Source: Trebonia sp963737285
GTDB taxonomy: Bacteria > Actinomycetota > Actinomycetes > Streptosporangiales > Streptosporangiaceae
Assembly: GCA_963737285.1 (NCBI GenBank)
Contig: CAVTRT010000002.1
Span: forward strand, 558,001-622,000
Direction of reading: 5' to 3'
Length of the DNA stretch: 64,000 nucleotides
Shown here: one piece after another, positions 1 through 10,397 of the stretch
Numbering within the stretch: the first letter of the stretch is position 1
Layout of the letters: every line of letters starts with the position of its first letter
Translations under genes and position numbers: made by a program
The notes under the pieces: model-generated
Databases searched by the model: none
What the model saw: only the letters and a program-made list of their open reading frames with translations
Told to the model about the DNA's origin: nothing

Positions 1-9
1 GGGCAGGCA

Positions 10-1137
10 GTGGCCATGGTGGTTCGTAGCGTGGGTGTGGAAGAAGAGTTGCTGCTTGTCGAGCCTGGAACCGGGCAGCCCAGGGCGGTGGCTGAGACGG
101 CACTGCGGGCCATCCGGCAAGAGGCGGCGCAGGACAAGCCGCATGCTGATCGGGACGCCGCGCAAACGCTCGGCTTCGAGATCCAGCGCCAGCAACTGGA
201 AACCAACACGAGGCCATGCCACGGTCTCGATGAGCTCGGCCGGGAGGTACGCCGGTGCCGGGCGCTGGCGGCCGAGGCCGCGGCCCGGGCCGGGGCGCGG
301 GTAGCGGCGCTGGCAACCTCGCCGGTACCGGTCGTGCCACAACTGGTGCGGGACGGTCGTTACCTGCAGATGGCCCGCGCGTTCGGGCTCACCACGTACG
401 AGCAGCTCACATGCGGTTGTCATGTCCATGTCGGAGTGTCGTGCGACGAGGAGGGGGTAGCCGCGCTTGACCGGATCAGGCCATGGCTGCCGGTCTTGCT
501 GGCGCTCAGCGCGAACTCCCCTTTCTGGCAGGGGCGCGACAGCGCGTACGCGAGCTTCCGTTACCAGGCGTGGGGCCGCTGGCCGACCGCGGGACCCACG
601 GACGCGTTCGGCACCGCCGAGGCATACCGGCAGACGGTCCGGCGAATGGTCGGCACCGGCACGTTGCTGGATGCCGGCATGGTGTACTTCGACGCCCGCC
701 TGTCCCAGCACTATCCGACGCTGGAGATACGGATAGCCGACGTGTGCCTGTACGCGGACGACACGACGCTGATCGCGGCGCTGTCGCGGGCACTGGTGGA
801 AACCGAGGCACGCCGCTGGTGCGCGGGTGGGGCCGTCCCTCCCGATCGCCTCGAGATGCTGCGCCTGGCCTCGTGGCGAGCCAGCCGCTCAGGCGTGGCC
901 GGCGTGCTGATCCACCCGCTCACCGGGGTACCCGAGCCGACCGGGACTGTCGCGAGAGCGCTGGTGGACCATGTCAGGGACGCGCTGGACGAGGCGGGGG
1001 ACAAACCCGCCGTAACCGAGCTGCTGGCCGACGTGCTGGCTCGCGGGAACGGGGCCATCTTCCAGCGCAACGCCTACCAGGAAAGCGGCCACTTGCCCGC
1101 CATGATCGACAACGCCGCCGAAGTGACCACGCGATAA
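10..1137 (+). CDS. Carboxylate-amine ligase, YbdK / GCS2 family
   Basis: A 375-residue protein of the YbdK (glutamate-cysteine ligase type 2) family, cytoplasmic ATP-dependent enzymes that join an amino acid to a carboxylate; YbdK-type members have only weak gamma-glutamylcysteine synthetase activity in known cases. Visible signatures are the N-terminal VGVEEELLLVEP stretch (metal and substrate binding glutamates), LETNTRP (about residues 64-70), CGCHVHVGV (about 137-145), and the late LEIRIADVC motif. The length is normal for the family. GTG at 10 or ATG at 16 could be the start; the ribosome-binding site may lie outside the window. The gene is convergent with the next one, with a weak GC hairpin between. 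The true substrate is unknown. Confidence 0.88.
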   Translation: MAMVVRSVGVEEELLLVEPGTGQPRAVAETALRAIRQEAAQDKPHADRDAAQTLGFEIQRQQLETNTRPCHGLDELGREVRRCRALAAEAAARAGARVAALATSPVPVVPQLVRDGRYLQMARAFGLTTYEQLTCGCHVHVGVSCDEEGVAALDRIRPWLPVLLALSANSPFWQGRDSAYASFRYQAWGRWPTAGPTDAFGTAEAYRQTVRRMVGTGTLLDAGMVYFDARLSQHYPTLEIRIADVCLYADDTTLIAALSRALVETEARRWCAGGAVPPDRLEMLRLASWRASRSGVAGVLIHPLTGVPEPTGTVARALVDHVRDALDEAGDKPAVTELLADVLARGNGAIFQRNAYQESGHLPAMIDNAAEVTTR

Positions 1138-1148
1138 AGCGTGCCCAT

Positions 1149-1174
1149 CCGCCCGCTGGTGGCTTCCCGGGCGG
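1149..1174. terminator. Short GC hairpin between convergent genes
   Basis: A 7-bp inverted repeat (CCGCCCG at 1149-1155 and CGGGCGG at 1168-1174) with a 12-nt loop lies between the stop codons of the YbdK gene and the CHAP gene. There is no T tract, so it is a weak candidate for a shared terminator. Confidence 0.35.
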
Positions 1175-1176
1175 CT

Positions 1177-3122
1177 CTAGCTCTTGATGGCGAGTGCGAG
1201 CTTCCTGGTCGCTGCCTGCCCGGCCTCGTCGGTGACCTTCACGGTGAACGTCCAGGTTCCCGCCTTCGTTGGCTTGCCTGACAGGACGCCCCTGGCGGAC
1301 AGCTTCAGCCCGGGCGGCAGCGTGCCGGAGGAAACCGCCCACGTGTACGGGCTGGCCCCGCCGGCCGCTGCCAGGGTCCGCGTGTAGGCGGCCCTGACCT
1401 TGCCAGCCGGCAACGAGGTAGTCCTGACCGCGGGCAAGCCTACGCAGGAGACGGAGTTGTCGTTGACCGCGACGGCCGATGACGTGGACTTGCCGGCGAT
1501 GCATACGCCGTTGTCGAAGCGCCAGAACGTTCCGGACGGCAGCTTCTCGATCGCGGACCCGTTGGCCGGGTGCGCGTGCGCGGCCGTGTAGATGTCATAG
1601 GAGTACTGGTTGACGTTGACCGCCGACCCGCACCCGGACAGCGCCGCCGGGGCGCAGGAGCTCAGGTGGATCAGGGCGCCGCCGACGCCGCGGCCGATCC
1701 ATCCGTAGTCGCTGCCGTCGGCGATCCGCAGGTAGGCCCCGTTCGCGATCGTGGGGTGCGCGGCGACGTACGTGCTGTAGGAGTACTGGTTGACGTTCAC
1801 GGCGCCGACGCAGCCGGCCAGTGCCGCGGGGGTGCACGAGCTGAGGTGAAGCAGCGTGCCGCCAGCCGCCCGGGCGATCCAGCCGTAGTTGGCCCCGTCC
1901 GCGATCCGCACGAACGTCCCGTCGGCGATCGTGGGATGCGCGGCCATGTAAGCGCTGTAGGTGTACTGGGGCACGTTGACGGCCGTCCCGCAGCCCGACA
2001 GCTCGGCGGGCGCGCAGGAGCTGAGGTGAAGCAGCGTCCCGCCAGCCGCCCGGGCGATCCAGCCGTAGTTGGCCCCGTCGGCGATCCGCACGTAGGTGCC
2101 GTCCCCGATGGAGGTCGCCAGGTGGTTCCACGGCGCCCCCTGCCCGGCGTTCGCGACGTCCGCGCCGTCAATCGCGATGACGCCCGCGCACCCGTCCATG
2201 TCCGCCGGCGCGCACGTGTTCACGTACAGGGGATCGCCGCCGGCGACCCTCCAGATGGTGCCTGCCTCGTCACGCAGGAACGTCCCGTCCGCCGGGTAGT
2301 AGTTCAGGCTGTTGAACTGGGCCTGAGAGATCACCGTGAACGGCTGCGAGCCGCCGACCGCGGCCCAGTTCGACACGTACAGTGGCGCGCCGCCCGCGAT
2401 CACGTAGATCTCGGGGCTTCCGGCGACCTGCACGAACGTCCCGTTCGCAATCGTGGCGCCGCTGCTGCTCGCAAGCTCCAGCCAAGACGCGGTCGTCCAC
2501 GTCCCGTGGAAGTCGACCTCGCCATCGTGGCCGCCGCTAAGGTCAACGGTCAGCGACTGCTCGCCCGCGCCGCCCACCGGGTCGTTCTCGCTCATGACCT
2601 CGAACTGGCCGGTAGACGGATTCCCGCTGATCACTACCGCCGTGTGGCCATAGCTGTTCTGGCTCCCGGTCCCCCCGTAGGCCCGAGGCTGATCACGTCG
2701 CCGGCCACCGGCACGCTGCCCGGCCCCGGCCCGGCGACCCCGATCTGCGGGTTGTGCGCATGAACCACGCTGACCAGGTCGGCACCGTCCTGCACGCCGC
2801 TGCCCGGTCCTGCCCAGATGCCGTAGACGGCCCACAAGAAGCGCGCCGACAGCTCCACGCACTGCCAGGCGTAGATGTCGCCCGGCTGGTCGAAGGTCGT
2901 CGCCCCCGTCGTGCTGCCCTCGCAGGCGTACACGTCGTCAAAGCTGTACGGCGAGGTCACCCCGCCCGCGTGCCCGGTGCAGTAGCCCGCCCCCGTCCCG
3001 TAGCCCGCGGGCGGCGTAGCCGTAATGGCGTGCTTGCTGGTCGCGGCCGATGCAGGCAGCGCAGCGCCAATCGCGGCGATCGCGGCCACCGCCACGAGCG
3101 CCAGCCGAAGCCATCTCCCCAC
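1177..3122 (-). pseudogene. Secreted CHAP-domain protein with repeats, one frameshift
   Basis: The reading frame from 3122 begins with a clear signal peptide (MGRWLRLALVAVAAIAAIGA..ASA) followed by the first half of a CHAP amidase/peptidase domain with the probable catalytic cysteine in WQCVE. The rest of the domain (SYGHTAVV, the expected histidine; FEVMSEND) continues in another frame. The frames meet at a run of six C (2671-2676), and adding one base restores GDVISLG-PTGGTGSQNSYGHTAVV. Downstream come three near-identical 60-residue repeats (1564-2103) with the cores RIADGxxYGWI and HLSSC, two diverged copies before them, and a C-terminal putative-Ig domain (GTLPPGLKLS). The product is probably an exported cell-wall hydrolase or an adhesive protein. 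The break may be a sequencing error. Confidence 0.75.
1564..2103 (-). repeat. Three tandem 180-bp coding repeats in CHAP protein
   Basis: Units 1924-2103, 1744-1923 and 1564-1743 each encode 60 residues of the pattern DGTxxRIADGxxYGWI..GG.L.HLSSC.PA.L.GC...VN. Each unit has two cysteines spaced 10-11 apart, so a disulfide-stabilised module or propeller blade is plausible. Confidence 0.8.
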
Positions 3123-3289
3123 GTGAGTCCCCCAAGCCTAGACACCACGACGACACGGCGGGGCACTTGCGGCCCCGTAACCATCGATAAGAGCGCCATC
3201 GGCCCCTCGGGGATACCACCTGACCGTCCGAGCCTGTCCGACCATTGCAGTGCTGGGCGCCGCACTGCCCACGCCGCGCCGCGCCGCTG

Positions 3290-6200
3290 TTAGCCGACGG
3301 CGGACGGGACCGGCTCTGAGGCCGGCTGCTCGCCGCCCTCGCCGCGCCGGTCCCGTCCCTTGCCGAACGCCAGGTACAGCGCGGGCAAGATGAACAGGTT
3401 CAAGACCGTGGAGGTTGCCAGGCCGCCGAGGATCACGATCGCCATCGGGTACTCGATCTCCTGGCCCGGCCGGTTGCCGTTGACCACCAGCGGCGCCAGG
3501 GCCAGCGCGGTCGCCAGCGCGGTCATCAAGATCGGTGCCAGCCGCTCCGACGCGCCGCGGATGACCAGGTCGCGGCCGAACGGCACGTTCTCCTGTTCCT
3601 CCAGGTGCCTAAGGTGGGCGATGAGGAGGATCCCGTTCCGGGCGGCTATGCCAAGTACGGTGAAGAACCCGACGAGCGCACCCAGCGTTATCGTGCCCAG
3701 CGTGATCCAGGCGACGAGCACGCCGCCGACCAGCGCCATCGGCAGCGTCAGCAGGAGGAGCCAGGCGAGCCGCCAGGTGCGGAAGGCGGCCTGGAGCAGC
3801 AGCAGGATGAGCACGAGAGCACCGAGTCCGTACCAGATCAGGCGCTGCTGCGCGGCTTCCCGCTCGATGATCTCGCCCTGCAGCGAGAGCGTGTAGCCGG
3901 ACGGCAGCTTCTCCGATGCCATGAGCGCGTTTATCTCGCCGGAGACCGAGCTGAGGCTATGCCCGGCGGCCACGTCCGCGTCCACCTCGGTCATCCGCAC
4001 GCTGTTATTGCGGATGATCTGGCTCGGAGTTGGCGCCAGGGTGATGCTGGCGACCTTCCCGAGCGGCACGTGCCCGCCGGCCGCGGTGTCGATGGGCAGC
4101 TTCTCCAGGTCCTGCAGGCTGTTGCGGGTGGCCGGGGTGGACCACACCGCGACGACGGTGAGCTGGTTCGGAGTGGAGATCGTCGCGACCGGCTCGCTGG
4201 CCATCAAGACGGCGGCGTCCCGGCGTACGTCGCCCGGGGACAGTCCGTACTTGGCGGCGGCGGCCACGTTGACCGTGACGTCGGCCTCGGGGATGAGCTC
4301 CATCGGGGCGGGCTGCACGTCGTCGAGGCCGGGCAGCTTGCTCATCTGCGCCGCGATCGTGGTGCCCAGGGACGCCAGCGTGTCAATGTCCGGGCCGTAG
4401 ATGTAGACGGCCACGTCCTCGGTGGTGCCGTTGGTGAGTACCTCATCGATCCGCTCGTGCAGGTAGGTCTGCACGTCGCTGAACGCGCCCGGGTAGCTTG
4501 CTGCGATGTTCCGCAGGTCGTTCTCCACCTGGTTGTAGTTGGCGTTGGGCGACAGGCTCAGCCAGGTCTCGGAGAAGTTGACGCCGGAGACCTCCTCACC
4601 CAGCAGCGCCTGCCCGACGTGGCTGCCGGCATCGGTCACCCCGGGGACCTTCAGCACCTGCTCTTGCAGGTTGGTGACCATCCGGTCCTGCTCCTGCACC
4701 GAGGTGCCGGGCTTGGTGACGAAGTGCATGAGGAAGTCCGGCTCCTTGAAAGTCGGGAACAGGTCCTGCCCCAGGCGCGGGTAGACGGCGAGGCCGCCGA
4801 TGATCGCCACGGCGACGACCGCGGGGAAGGCCCACCTCCCGCGCCGCCAAGTCCGCTCGGTGGCCCTCCTGCCACCGCCGAGCAGCGGCATGAGCGCCGC
4901 CTGGTAGCCGCGCTTGAGGACGCGCATCAGCGGCGGGTCCTTCTCCCCCAGCCGCGCGCTGGGCATCAGCAGCAGCCCGAGGGCGGGCGTGACGGTCAGC
5001 GCGACGAGCATCGAGGCGAGCACGGCCATGCCGTAGGCGATCGCCAGCGGCTCGAAGAACGCGCCGGTCAGGCCGCCGACCACCATGATGGGGATGACCG
5101 CGACGATGTTGATCAGGGTCGCGTAGAAGATGGCGACGCGGACCTCAAGCGAGGCCCCGAGCACCAGGTGCAGCGGCGTGATCGCCCGGCCCTCGGCCTT
5201 CCAGGCGCGCAGCCGCCGCACGATGTTCTCCATGTCGATGATCGCGTCATCGACGACCACGCCGACGGCGACCGCGAACCCGGCGAGGATCATCGTGTTG
5301 ATCGTCGTTCCCATGAGGTCAAGCACGAGCACGGCCGAGGCCAGCGACAGCGGGATCGCCAGCAAGCTCACCAGCGCGGCCCGCCACTGGAATAGGAAGA
5401 GGAACAGCACGAACACGACGAGGATGCAGCCGAGGACGACCGAGAGCGTGAGGTTGCGGATCGCGGTCTCGATGAAGGACGCCTGGCGGAAGATATCCGG
5501 GTCTATCGAGATGCCCTTCAGGCCCGGCTCCAGCTGCGCGAACGCCTGGTCGATGCCGTTGGTGACATCGATCGTGTTGGCCCCGGGGAACTTCTCGATG
5601 ACCAGCATCAGGCCCTGGCCACCGTTGATGACCGCGTCGCCGGCCAGCGTCGGGTAGTCGTAGGTAACGCTCGCGACGTCGCCGATCGTGATGAACTTGC
5701 CGTTCTTTCCCGGCTGCAGTGGCACGTTGGCCATCTGGGCGGGGGTGTCGATCGGCTGGATGTTGTGCACAGACAGCTGCTGGTCCGGCGTCGCCACGGT
5801 GCCCAGGGACCCGACCGCGGCGCCGTTGGTGTACTTGAGCTCACCGCTGTCCACGGCGTCGGAGGCCCCCGACATCAAGGTGTCGAGCGAGACGCCGTCC
5901 TCGGCCATCAGCGTCGGGTCCGCCTCGACCATGATCTGCTTGTCGCGGTATCCCCAGATCGCGACGTTGGCCACCCCGGGCACGGCCATCAGCTTGGCCC
6001 TGATGGTGTACTGGGCGATCATCGACAGGTCCATCATCGAGATGGTCTTCGACGTGATGCCGACCTGCATCACCCGGCTGGTCGCCGACACGATCGGGTA
6101 CATCTGGGGCGGGTCGCACCAGGTTGGCAGCGCGGGGGCGGTCGCCGACAGCCGCTCCTGGACGAGCTGCCGGGCGTGCAGCTGGTCGGTGCCGGACCGG

Positions 6201-6487
6201 AAGTAAAGGTAGATGTATGATAGCTGCGGCTCGGAGCCTGACCTGATGTCGTAGACGCCCGGAACGCCATGGAGCGCCTGCTCCAGCGGGATGGTCGTCA
6301 GCTGCTCCACCTCCGCCGGCGACAGGCCCAGGCACGCCGTCTGGATCTCGACCGACACCGGCGCGAACTCCGGGAAGGCGTCAACCCGCTGGTGGCCGAT
6401 CGCGACCGTGCCGATGGCGAGCAGCACGAACGCCAGCCCGGCCACCACGTACCGGAACCGCAGGCTACTGCGGACAATCCACCTCAT
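3290..6487 (-). CDS. RND efflux permease, CzcA/CusA-like
   Basis: A 1065-residue resistance-nodulation-division permease of full length. TM1 lies at about 12-30, followed by the porter domain (DAFPEFAPVSVEIQT, LSPAEVEQLTTIPLE), a TM2-TM6 block at about 345-500, a second porter half and TM8-TM12. TM4 carries the proton-relay pattern VGVVVDDAIIDMEN (Asp413, Asp414, Glu420), so the subunit should be able to couple to the proton gradient. Porter motifs are nearest to the heavy-metal (CzcA/CusA) branch, although many such actinobacterial proteins have no known substrate. Its ATG shares one base with the TGA of the upstream lipoprotein gene (TGATG), implying translational coupling. It is the last gene of a three-gene minus-strand operon. 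Confidence 0.9.
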   Translation of the reverse strand: MRWIVRSSLRFRYVVAGLAFVLLAIGTVAIGHQRVDAFPEFAPVSVEIQTACLGLSPAEVEQLTTIPLEQALHGVPGVYDIRSGSEPQLSYIYLYFRSGTDQLHARQLVQERLSATAPALPTWCDPPQMYPIVSATSRVMQVGITSKTISMMDLSMIAQYTIRAKLMAVPGVANVAIWGYRDKQIMVEADPTLMAEDGVSLDTLMSGASDAVDSGELKYTNGAAVGSLGTVATPDQQLSVHNIQPIDTPAQMANVPLQPGKNGKFITIGDVASVTYDYPTLAGDAVINGGQGLMLVIEKFPGANTIDVTNGIDQAFAQLEPGLKGISIDPDIFRQASFIETAIRNLTLSVVLGCILVVFVLFLFLFQWRAALVSLLAIPLSLASAVLVLDLMGTTINTMILAGFAVAVGVVVDDAIIDMENIVRRLRAWKAEGRAITPLHLVLGASLEVRVAIFYATLINIVAVIPIMVVGGLTGAFFEPLAIAYGMAVLASMLVALTVTPALGLLLMPSARLGEKDPPLMRVLKRGYQAALMPLLGGGRRATERTWRRGRWAFPAVVAVAIIGGLAVYPRLGQDLFPTFKEPDFLMHFVTKPGTSVQEQDRMVTNLQEQVLKVPGVTDAGSHVGQALLGEEVSGVNFSETWLSLSPNANYNQVENDLRNIAASYPGAFSDVQTYLHERIDEVLTNGTTEDVAVYIYGPDIDTLASLGTTIAAQMSKLPGLDDVQPAPMELIPEADVTVNVAAAAKYGLSPGDVRRDAAVLMASEPVATISTPNQLTVVAVWSTPATRNSLQDLEKLPIDTAAGGHVPLGKVASITLAPTPSQIIRNNSVRMTEVDADVAAGHSLSSVSGEINALMASEKLPSGYTLSLQGEIIEREAAQQRLIWYGLGALVLILLLLQAAFRTWRLAWLLLLTLPMALVGGVLVAWITLGTITLGALVGFFTVLGIAARNGILLIAHLRHLEEQENVPFGRDLVIRGASERLAPILMTALATALALAPLVVNGNRPGQEIEYPMAIVILGGLATSTVLNLFILPALYLAFGKGRDRRGEGGEQPASEPVPSAVG

Positions 6488-6945
6488 CAGGTCTCTTCCC
6501 CGACGCCGTTTTGGACGCCGAGCAGTTCCTCGGCCCCGTCGGTCGCGACGCGCTCTCCCGGCGTGACGCCGGACTTCACGATGACCGTGTCGCCGTTAAT
6601 CGCGTCCACGTCGACGAAGTGCCGCGTGAAGGTGAGCGTCCCGCCGGCCACGTAGACTGCCGCCTGCCCGTTGGACTCGTACAGCAGCGCCGAGTAAGGG
6701 AACGTCGCGTCGCCGCCGCGGCCGACGGTGACCGGTGCGGTCTGCAAGCCGATCCGCTCCGCGCCCAGCTGGGTCAGCACGATGCTCGGCTCCGAGCTGC
6801 CGGGAGTCTGCACCAGCTTCGAGGTCGGGGGCAGCGCTGGCGTGGAGCTCGACGTCGAGCACCCGGACAAGACGGCGGTCGCCACGGCGGAGACGGCCGC
6901 GGCCACGACCGCTACCCGCCCGCACTTCTTGCTGTTAATAGCCAT
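6487..6945 (-). CDS. Short lipoprotein resembling RND adaptor C-terminal domain
   Basis: A 152-residue protein with a lipoprotein signal (basic start, hydrophobic stretch, lipobox LSGC, Cys29). Residues from about 75 onward (FPYSALLYESNGQAAVYV, LTFTRHFVDVDAINGDTVIV, GVTPGERVATDGAEEL) match the membrane-proximal C-terminal domain of RND membrane-fusion proteins. The lipoyl/barrel-sandwich half and the alpha-hairpin that would reach an outer-membrane channel are absent. In a monoderm cell no hairpin is needed, so this may be a minimal accessory subunit that sits on the extracytoplasmic face of the pump. It lies 17 bp after the RND permease encoded upstream (6963-10168) and overlaps the next permease by one base. 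Confidence 0.75.
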   Translation of the reverse strand: MAINSKKCGRVAVVAAAVSAVATAVLSGCSTSSSTPALPPTSKLVQTPGSSEPSIVLTQLGAERIGLQTAPVTVGRGGDATFPYSALLYESNGQAAVYVAGGTLTFTRHFVDVDAINGDTVIVKSGVTPGERVATDGAEELLGVQNGVGEET

Positions 6946-6962
6946 TGCCTGGATACCTTCTC

Positions 6963-9900
6963 TCAGACGCTCTCGACAGTCGCCGCGGGCGCGGGTACTG
7001 CAGCCGCGGGTACTGCAGCCGCGGGCACTGCAGGCTCCATGGGATCAGCGAGGGGATCGCTGGCAGCCCCGGCGGACGTGGACGCCTCGGCGGGCTCGCG
7101 CTGCGGGGGAACGAGGACCGCCTTATCGGCGGACTCAGCGCTGGGGCCGAGCACCTCCGGCCCGAACCGCAGGCACGCGATGGGCAGCACGTACAGGCTG
7201 ACAAGCATGATCGTGACCAGGCCGCCGAGGATCACGCAGGCGGCCGGCCAGGCCAGCTCCAGCCCGGCGGTGGCACCCGAGGCCGCGAACGGCGCCATGA
7301 CGGCAGCGGTCACCACCGCGGCGGTGACCGAGTGGCCGGCCGTGCGGGCGGCGGCGGCCGGGATGTCCGCGTGCCCCTCCCGGATCCGGGCGATGACCGT
7401 GACCGCCTGGCGGGTCGCCAGGCCGAAGACCGCGAGCAGGCCCGCGACCGCGCCAAGCGACCCGGTCCAGTGCGCCGCGTACACAACCAGCAGGGCCCGC
7501 CCATCGCCACCGGAAGCGAGGAGAAGGCGACCAGGGCCAGCCGCCACCGGCCCAGCGCCGCGTGGGTGATGAGGAAGATGCCCAGCAGCGCGGCCAGGAC
7601 GTAGGCAAGGAACGTCGGGAACGAGGTGCCAGGCACCACGGTGTCCCCTGGTTCCGCACCAGACTGGGTGCCGGTATCCAGCGCCGCGCCGCTCAGCACG
7701 CTGGTGCTGTACTGCAGCGGCAGCGATAGCGACGCCAGCGCGCTGGAGACGTTAGAGGCCACCGCGCTCGCGCTGCGCCCGCTGACGTCGGCGGTCACGT
7801 CCAGGTACAGGGACGTGTTCTCGTGCTGGATGTCGGAGGGCTCATCCGCGAGGCTGACGGTGGCGAGCTGGTCCAGCCTGGCGTGCTTGCCGGGGGCGGT
7901 GTCGAGCAGCAGGTTGTCGATGTCCTGCACGCTGGCGCGGTCGCTCGGCTGGGCCAGGACGGTCACGTCGAAGACTGCCTCGTCCTCGAAGAAGTTGCCC
8001 ACCGTCAGACCCTGGATCAGGGTCGCGGCCTCGCGGCGGACGTCACCGGGCGCGACGCCGTCCTTGGCCGCCGCGCCCAGGTTGACCGTGACGTCCAGGG
8101 TCGGCTGCGTCGTCTCGTACTGAACCTGCGCCCCCGAGACGCCGGCGACCGCGGCCATCAGCGACCGGACCTGCCCGGCCAGCTTCTCCAGGGTCGCGTA
8201 GTCGGGCCCGTACACGCGCGTGGTGACCTGGTCTGGCGGGGCGGCCAGCACGCCGCCCATCGCATCACCTTCGTAGGTGCTCACGGTGCCCGCGATACCG
8301 GGGGTGCCGTCGGCGACATCGTTGATCGAGGCGAGCGTCGCGGCGTAGTTCGCGTCCGGCCTCACCGTCACCCACAGCTCACCGGAGTTGGTGGCGACGA
8401 TCTGGTCGGAGGTGACCGCGCGGCCCAGCGTGGCACCTACGTCCTGGACCCCGGGGATCGCTTCCAGCTCGCTGGTCGCGAGCGCGGCGACCCGGTCCAT
8501 CTCGGTCAGCGACGTGCCCGGTGCCGCCGTCCAGTGAACGACGAGGTTGCGGTCCTGGAATGTCGGCTGGCCGGGGTGCAGGAACGGGATCCCGGCCAGC
8601 ACCACGATCGCGATGACCGCGCAGGCGGCGGCCACGACCAGGCTGGGCGCCGTCCGCGCCACCGCGCGCAGCGAGCGCTGGTAGCCGCCCGCCAGGCGGT
8701 TCCTGAACGCGGCGACCGGACGCGGCGCCGCCCTCGGTCCGACCTGCGCGACCAGTGCGGTCAAGGCGGCGGCCACGGTGACCGCGACGACCGTGGAGGC
8801 CGCCGCGGCGGCCATGAGCGCCCCGACCATCGGCCGCAGGAATGAGGCCGTCGTGCCGGTCGACACCAGCAGCGGCAGGCCCGCCAGCAGCACGACGAGC
8901 AGCCCGGCCCCCATGCCCGGCATCGGCCCGCCGGCCGACGCATCGGCGACGACTACCCCGAGGGCGAGCAGCAGGCCGAGCAGGAGCAGCGCGTTGATCG
9001 TGTTACCGAACAGGTAGAGCACCAGCAGCGCCACGGTCAGCGAGACGCCGACCGACACAACCGCGACGAACGCGGCGCGCAGCGACGCCAGCAGGAGCAG
9101 CAGCGCGAGGAACGCCGCCACGCCCGCGATGATCACCGCCGTCCGCACGTCGCCGGACGCGCTGTTCACGTAGGTGCTCTGCTGGAACAAGGTGGTGGTG
9201 GTGGTCACCCCGTCCTGGCTCAGGTTCAGGCCGGCGAGGGCCTGCTTCACCGCACCGGTGACCGCCGTCACGCTGGCACCCGGCAGCTTCTGGATGACCA
9301 GCAGCAGGCCTGGCGTGCCGTTTACGAGCGCGTTGCCGATGAGCGGCTGGTGGCCGACGACGACCTGCGCCACGTCGCCGACGGTGACCCCAGGCTTGAT
9401 CGGGAGCCCCGCCAGGTTGCTCGGCGTGCCAAACGGCAGGATGTGATGGATGTCGAGCCGCTGGTTGCCGTCCTCCAGGTAGCCGCCGGTACCGGGGGTG
9501 GACCCCTGCAGGTAGCTGATCGGGGAGACGAGCTGCGAGTTGCCGACGACCGAGATGACGTCCGACAGGGCCACGCCCTTGGCCGCCATCTTCGCGGGGT
9601 TGACCAGGACCTGCAACTGCCGGTCCGACTGCCCGTACGTCGAGACGTTGGCGACCCCGTCGATGCCAAGCAGCTTGGGCACGATGGTCCACCGAGACAG
9701 CACCGACATGTCGATCAGGCTCGTCGACTTCGACGTCAGGCCGACGAGCATCACGTCGCTGGTCGTCGAGACGGGCTGGATCATCGTCGGCGGGGTGGAC
9801 ACGTTCGGCAAGACGAAGGCCGAGCTCAGCCGCTCCTGCACGAGCTGGCGCGCGTGGTACAGGTCAGTGCCCGGCGCGAAGTGCAGTTCGATGTTGGACA

Positions 9901-10168
9901 TCCCGGGGATGGAGTCTGACGTCTCGTCGGTCACGCCCATGATGCCCTCGAAGAGGTTCTTCTCCAGCGGGACCGTGACGAGCTCCTCCACCTCCGGCGC
10001 GGACAGCCCAAGCGCCTCGGTCTGGATGTCGACGGTCACCGGCGACGACTCGGGGAGAACGTCGGTAGCCATGCGTGGCAGCAGCACCACGCCAGCGATC
10101 ATGATCCCGGCCGCCACAGCGATCACAAGGATACGAAAACGACCCAGAGCTTCTACAACAAAACGCAC
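6963..10168 (-). pseudogene. Second RND permease, degenerate TM4, one frameshift
   Basis: This is the first gene of the RND operon. The frame from 10168 encodes 890 residues of an RND permease (DVLPESSPVTVDIQTEALGLSAPEVEELVTVPLE, porter domains, TM segments). After SSLPVAMGG it jumps to the frame that ends at 6963 (ALLVVYAAHWTGSLGAVAGLLAVFGLATRQAVTVI, TM11-12). The break is at about 7497 in a GC run and adding one base repairs it, giving about 1070 residues. TM4 reads LGVVVADASAGG: the first relay Asp is Ala and the Glu is gone. About 29 residues of the cytoplasmic loop between TM4 and TM5 are missing compared with the partner permease. It is probably a structural rather than a pumping subunit. 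The tail has three Ala/Pro repeats encoded by 15-bp units (6991-7035). Confidence 0.8.
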
Positions 10169-10397
10169 TTTCCCGCCCCTTGAGCATCATAAAGAAATCG
10201 GGGATGCCCCGGTCACAATCTTGTTTTGGCCGCTGAGCGACGGCGCCCCGCGTGGCCCCTCAGCGGAGGAATAAGTTGTGGTAACGATGGCGATACCCAC
10301 GCTTAGGACGGCTTAGTCACGTCATTACACTTTCGTTATAATCTGCTTGCTCAGTTACCATCTGAAACGACGCGAGAGGATTGCCGGACGGCCAGCA
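10169..10397. other. Intergenic region upstream of RND operon
   Basis: No gene is seen. The stretch should hold the promoter of the RND operon on the minus strand. A perfect TATAAT is present on the plus strand at 10337-10342, but no plus-strand gene follows, and no convincing -35 box is visible on either strand. Confidence 0.4.

Noticed and set aside
2671..2676. Programmed ribosomal frameshift in the CHAP gene
   Set aside because: A G run is present, but the same kind of one-base lesion occurs in many unrelated genes here without a shared slippery motif, so sequence error is simpler.
3605..5395. Long plus-strand open frame (596 codons) inside the RND permease gene
   Set aside because: It is the antisense shadow of a strongly conserved RND permease; its product is rich in Arg/Gly/Asp/His with no domain. 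High GC makes such frames common.
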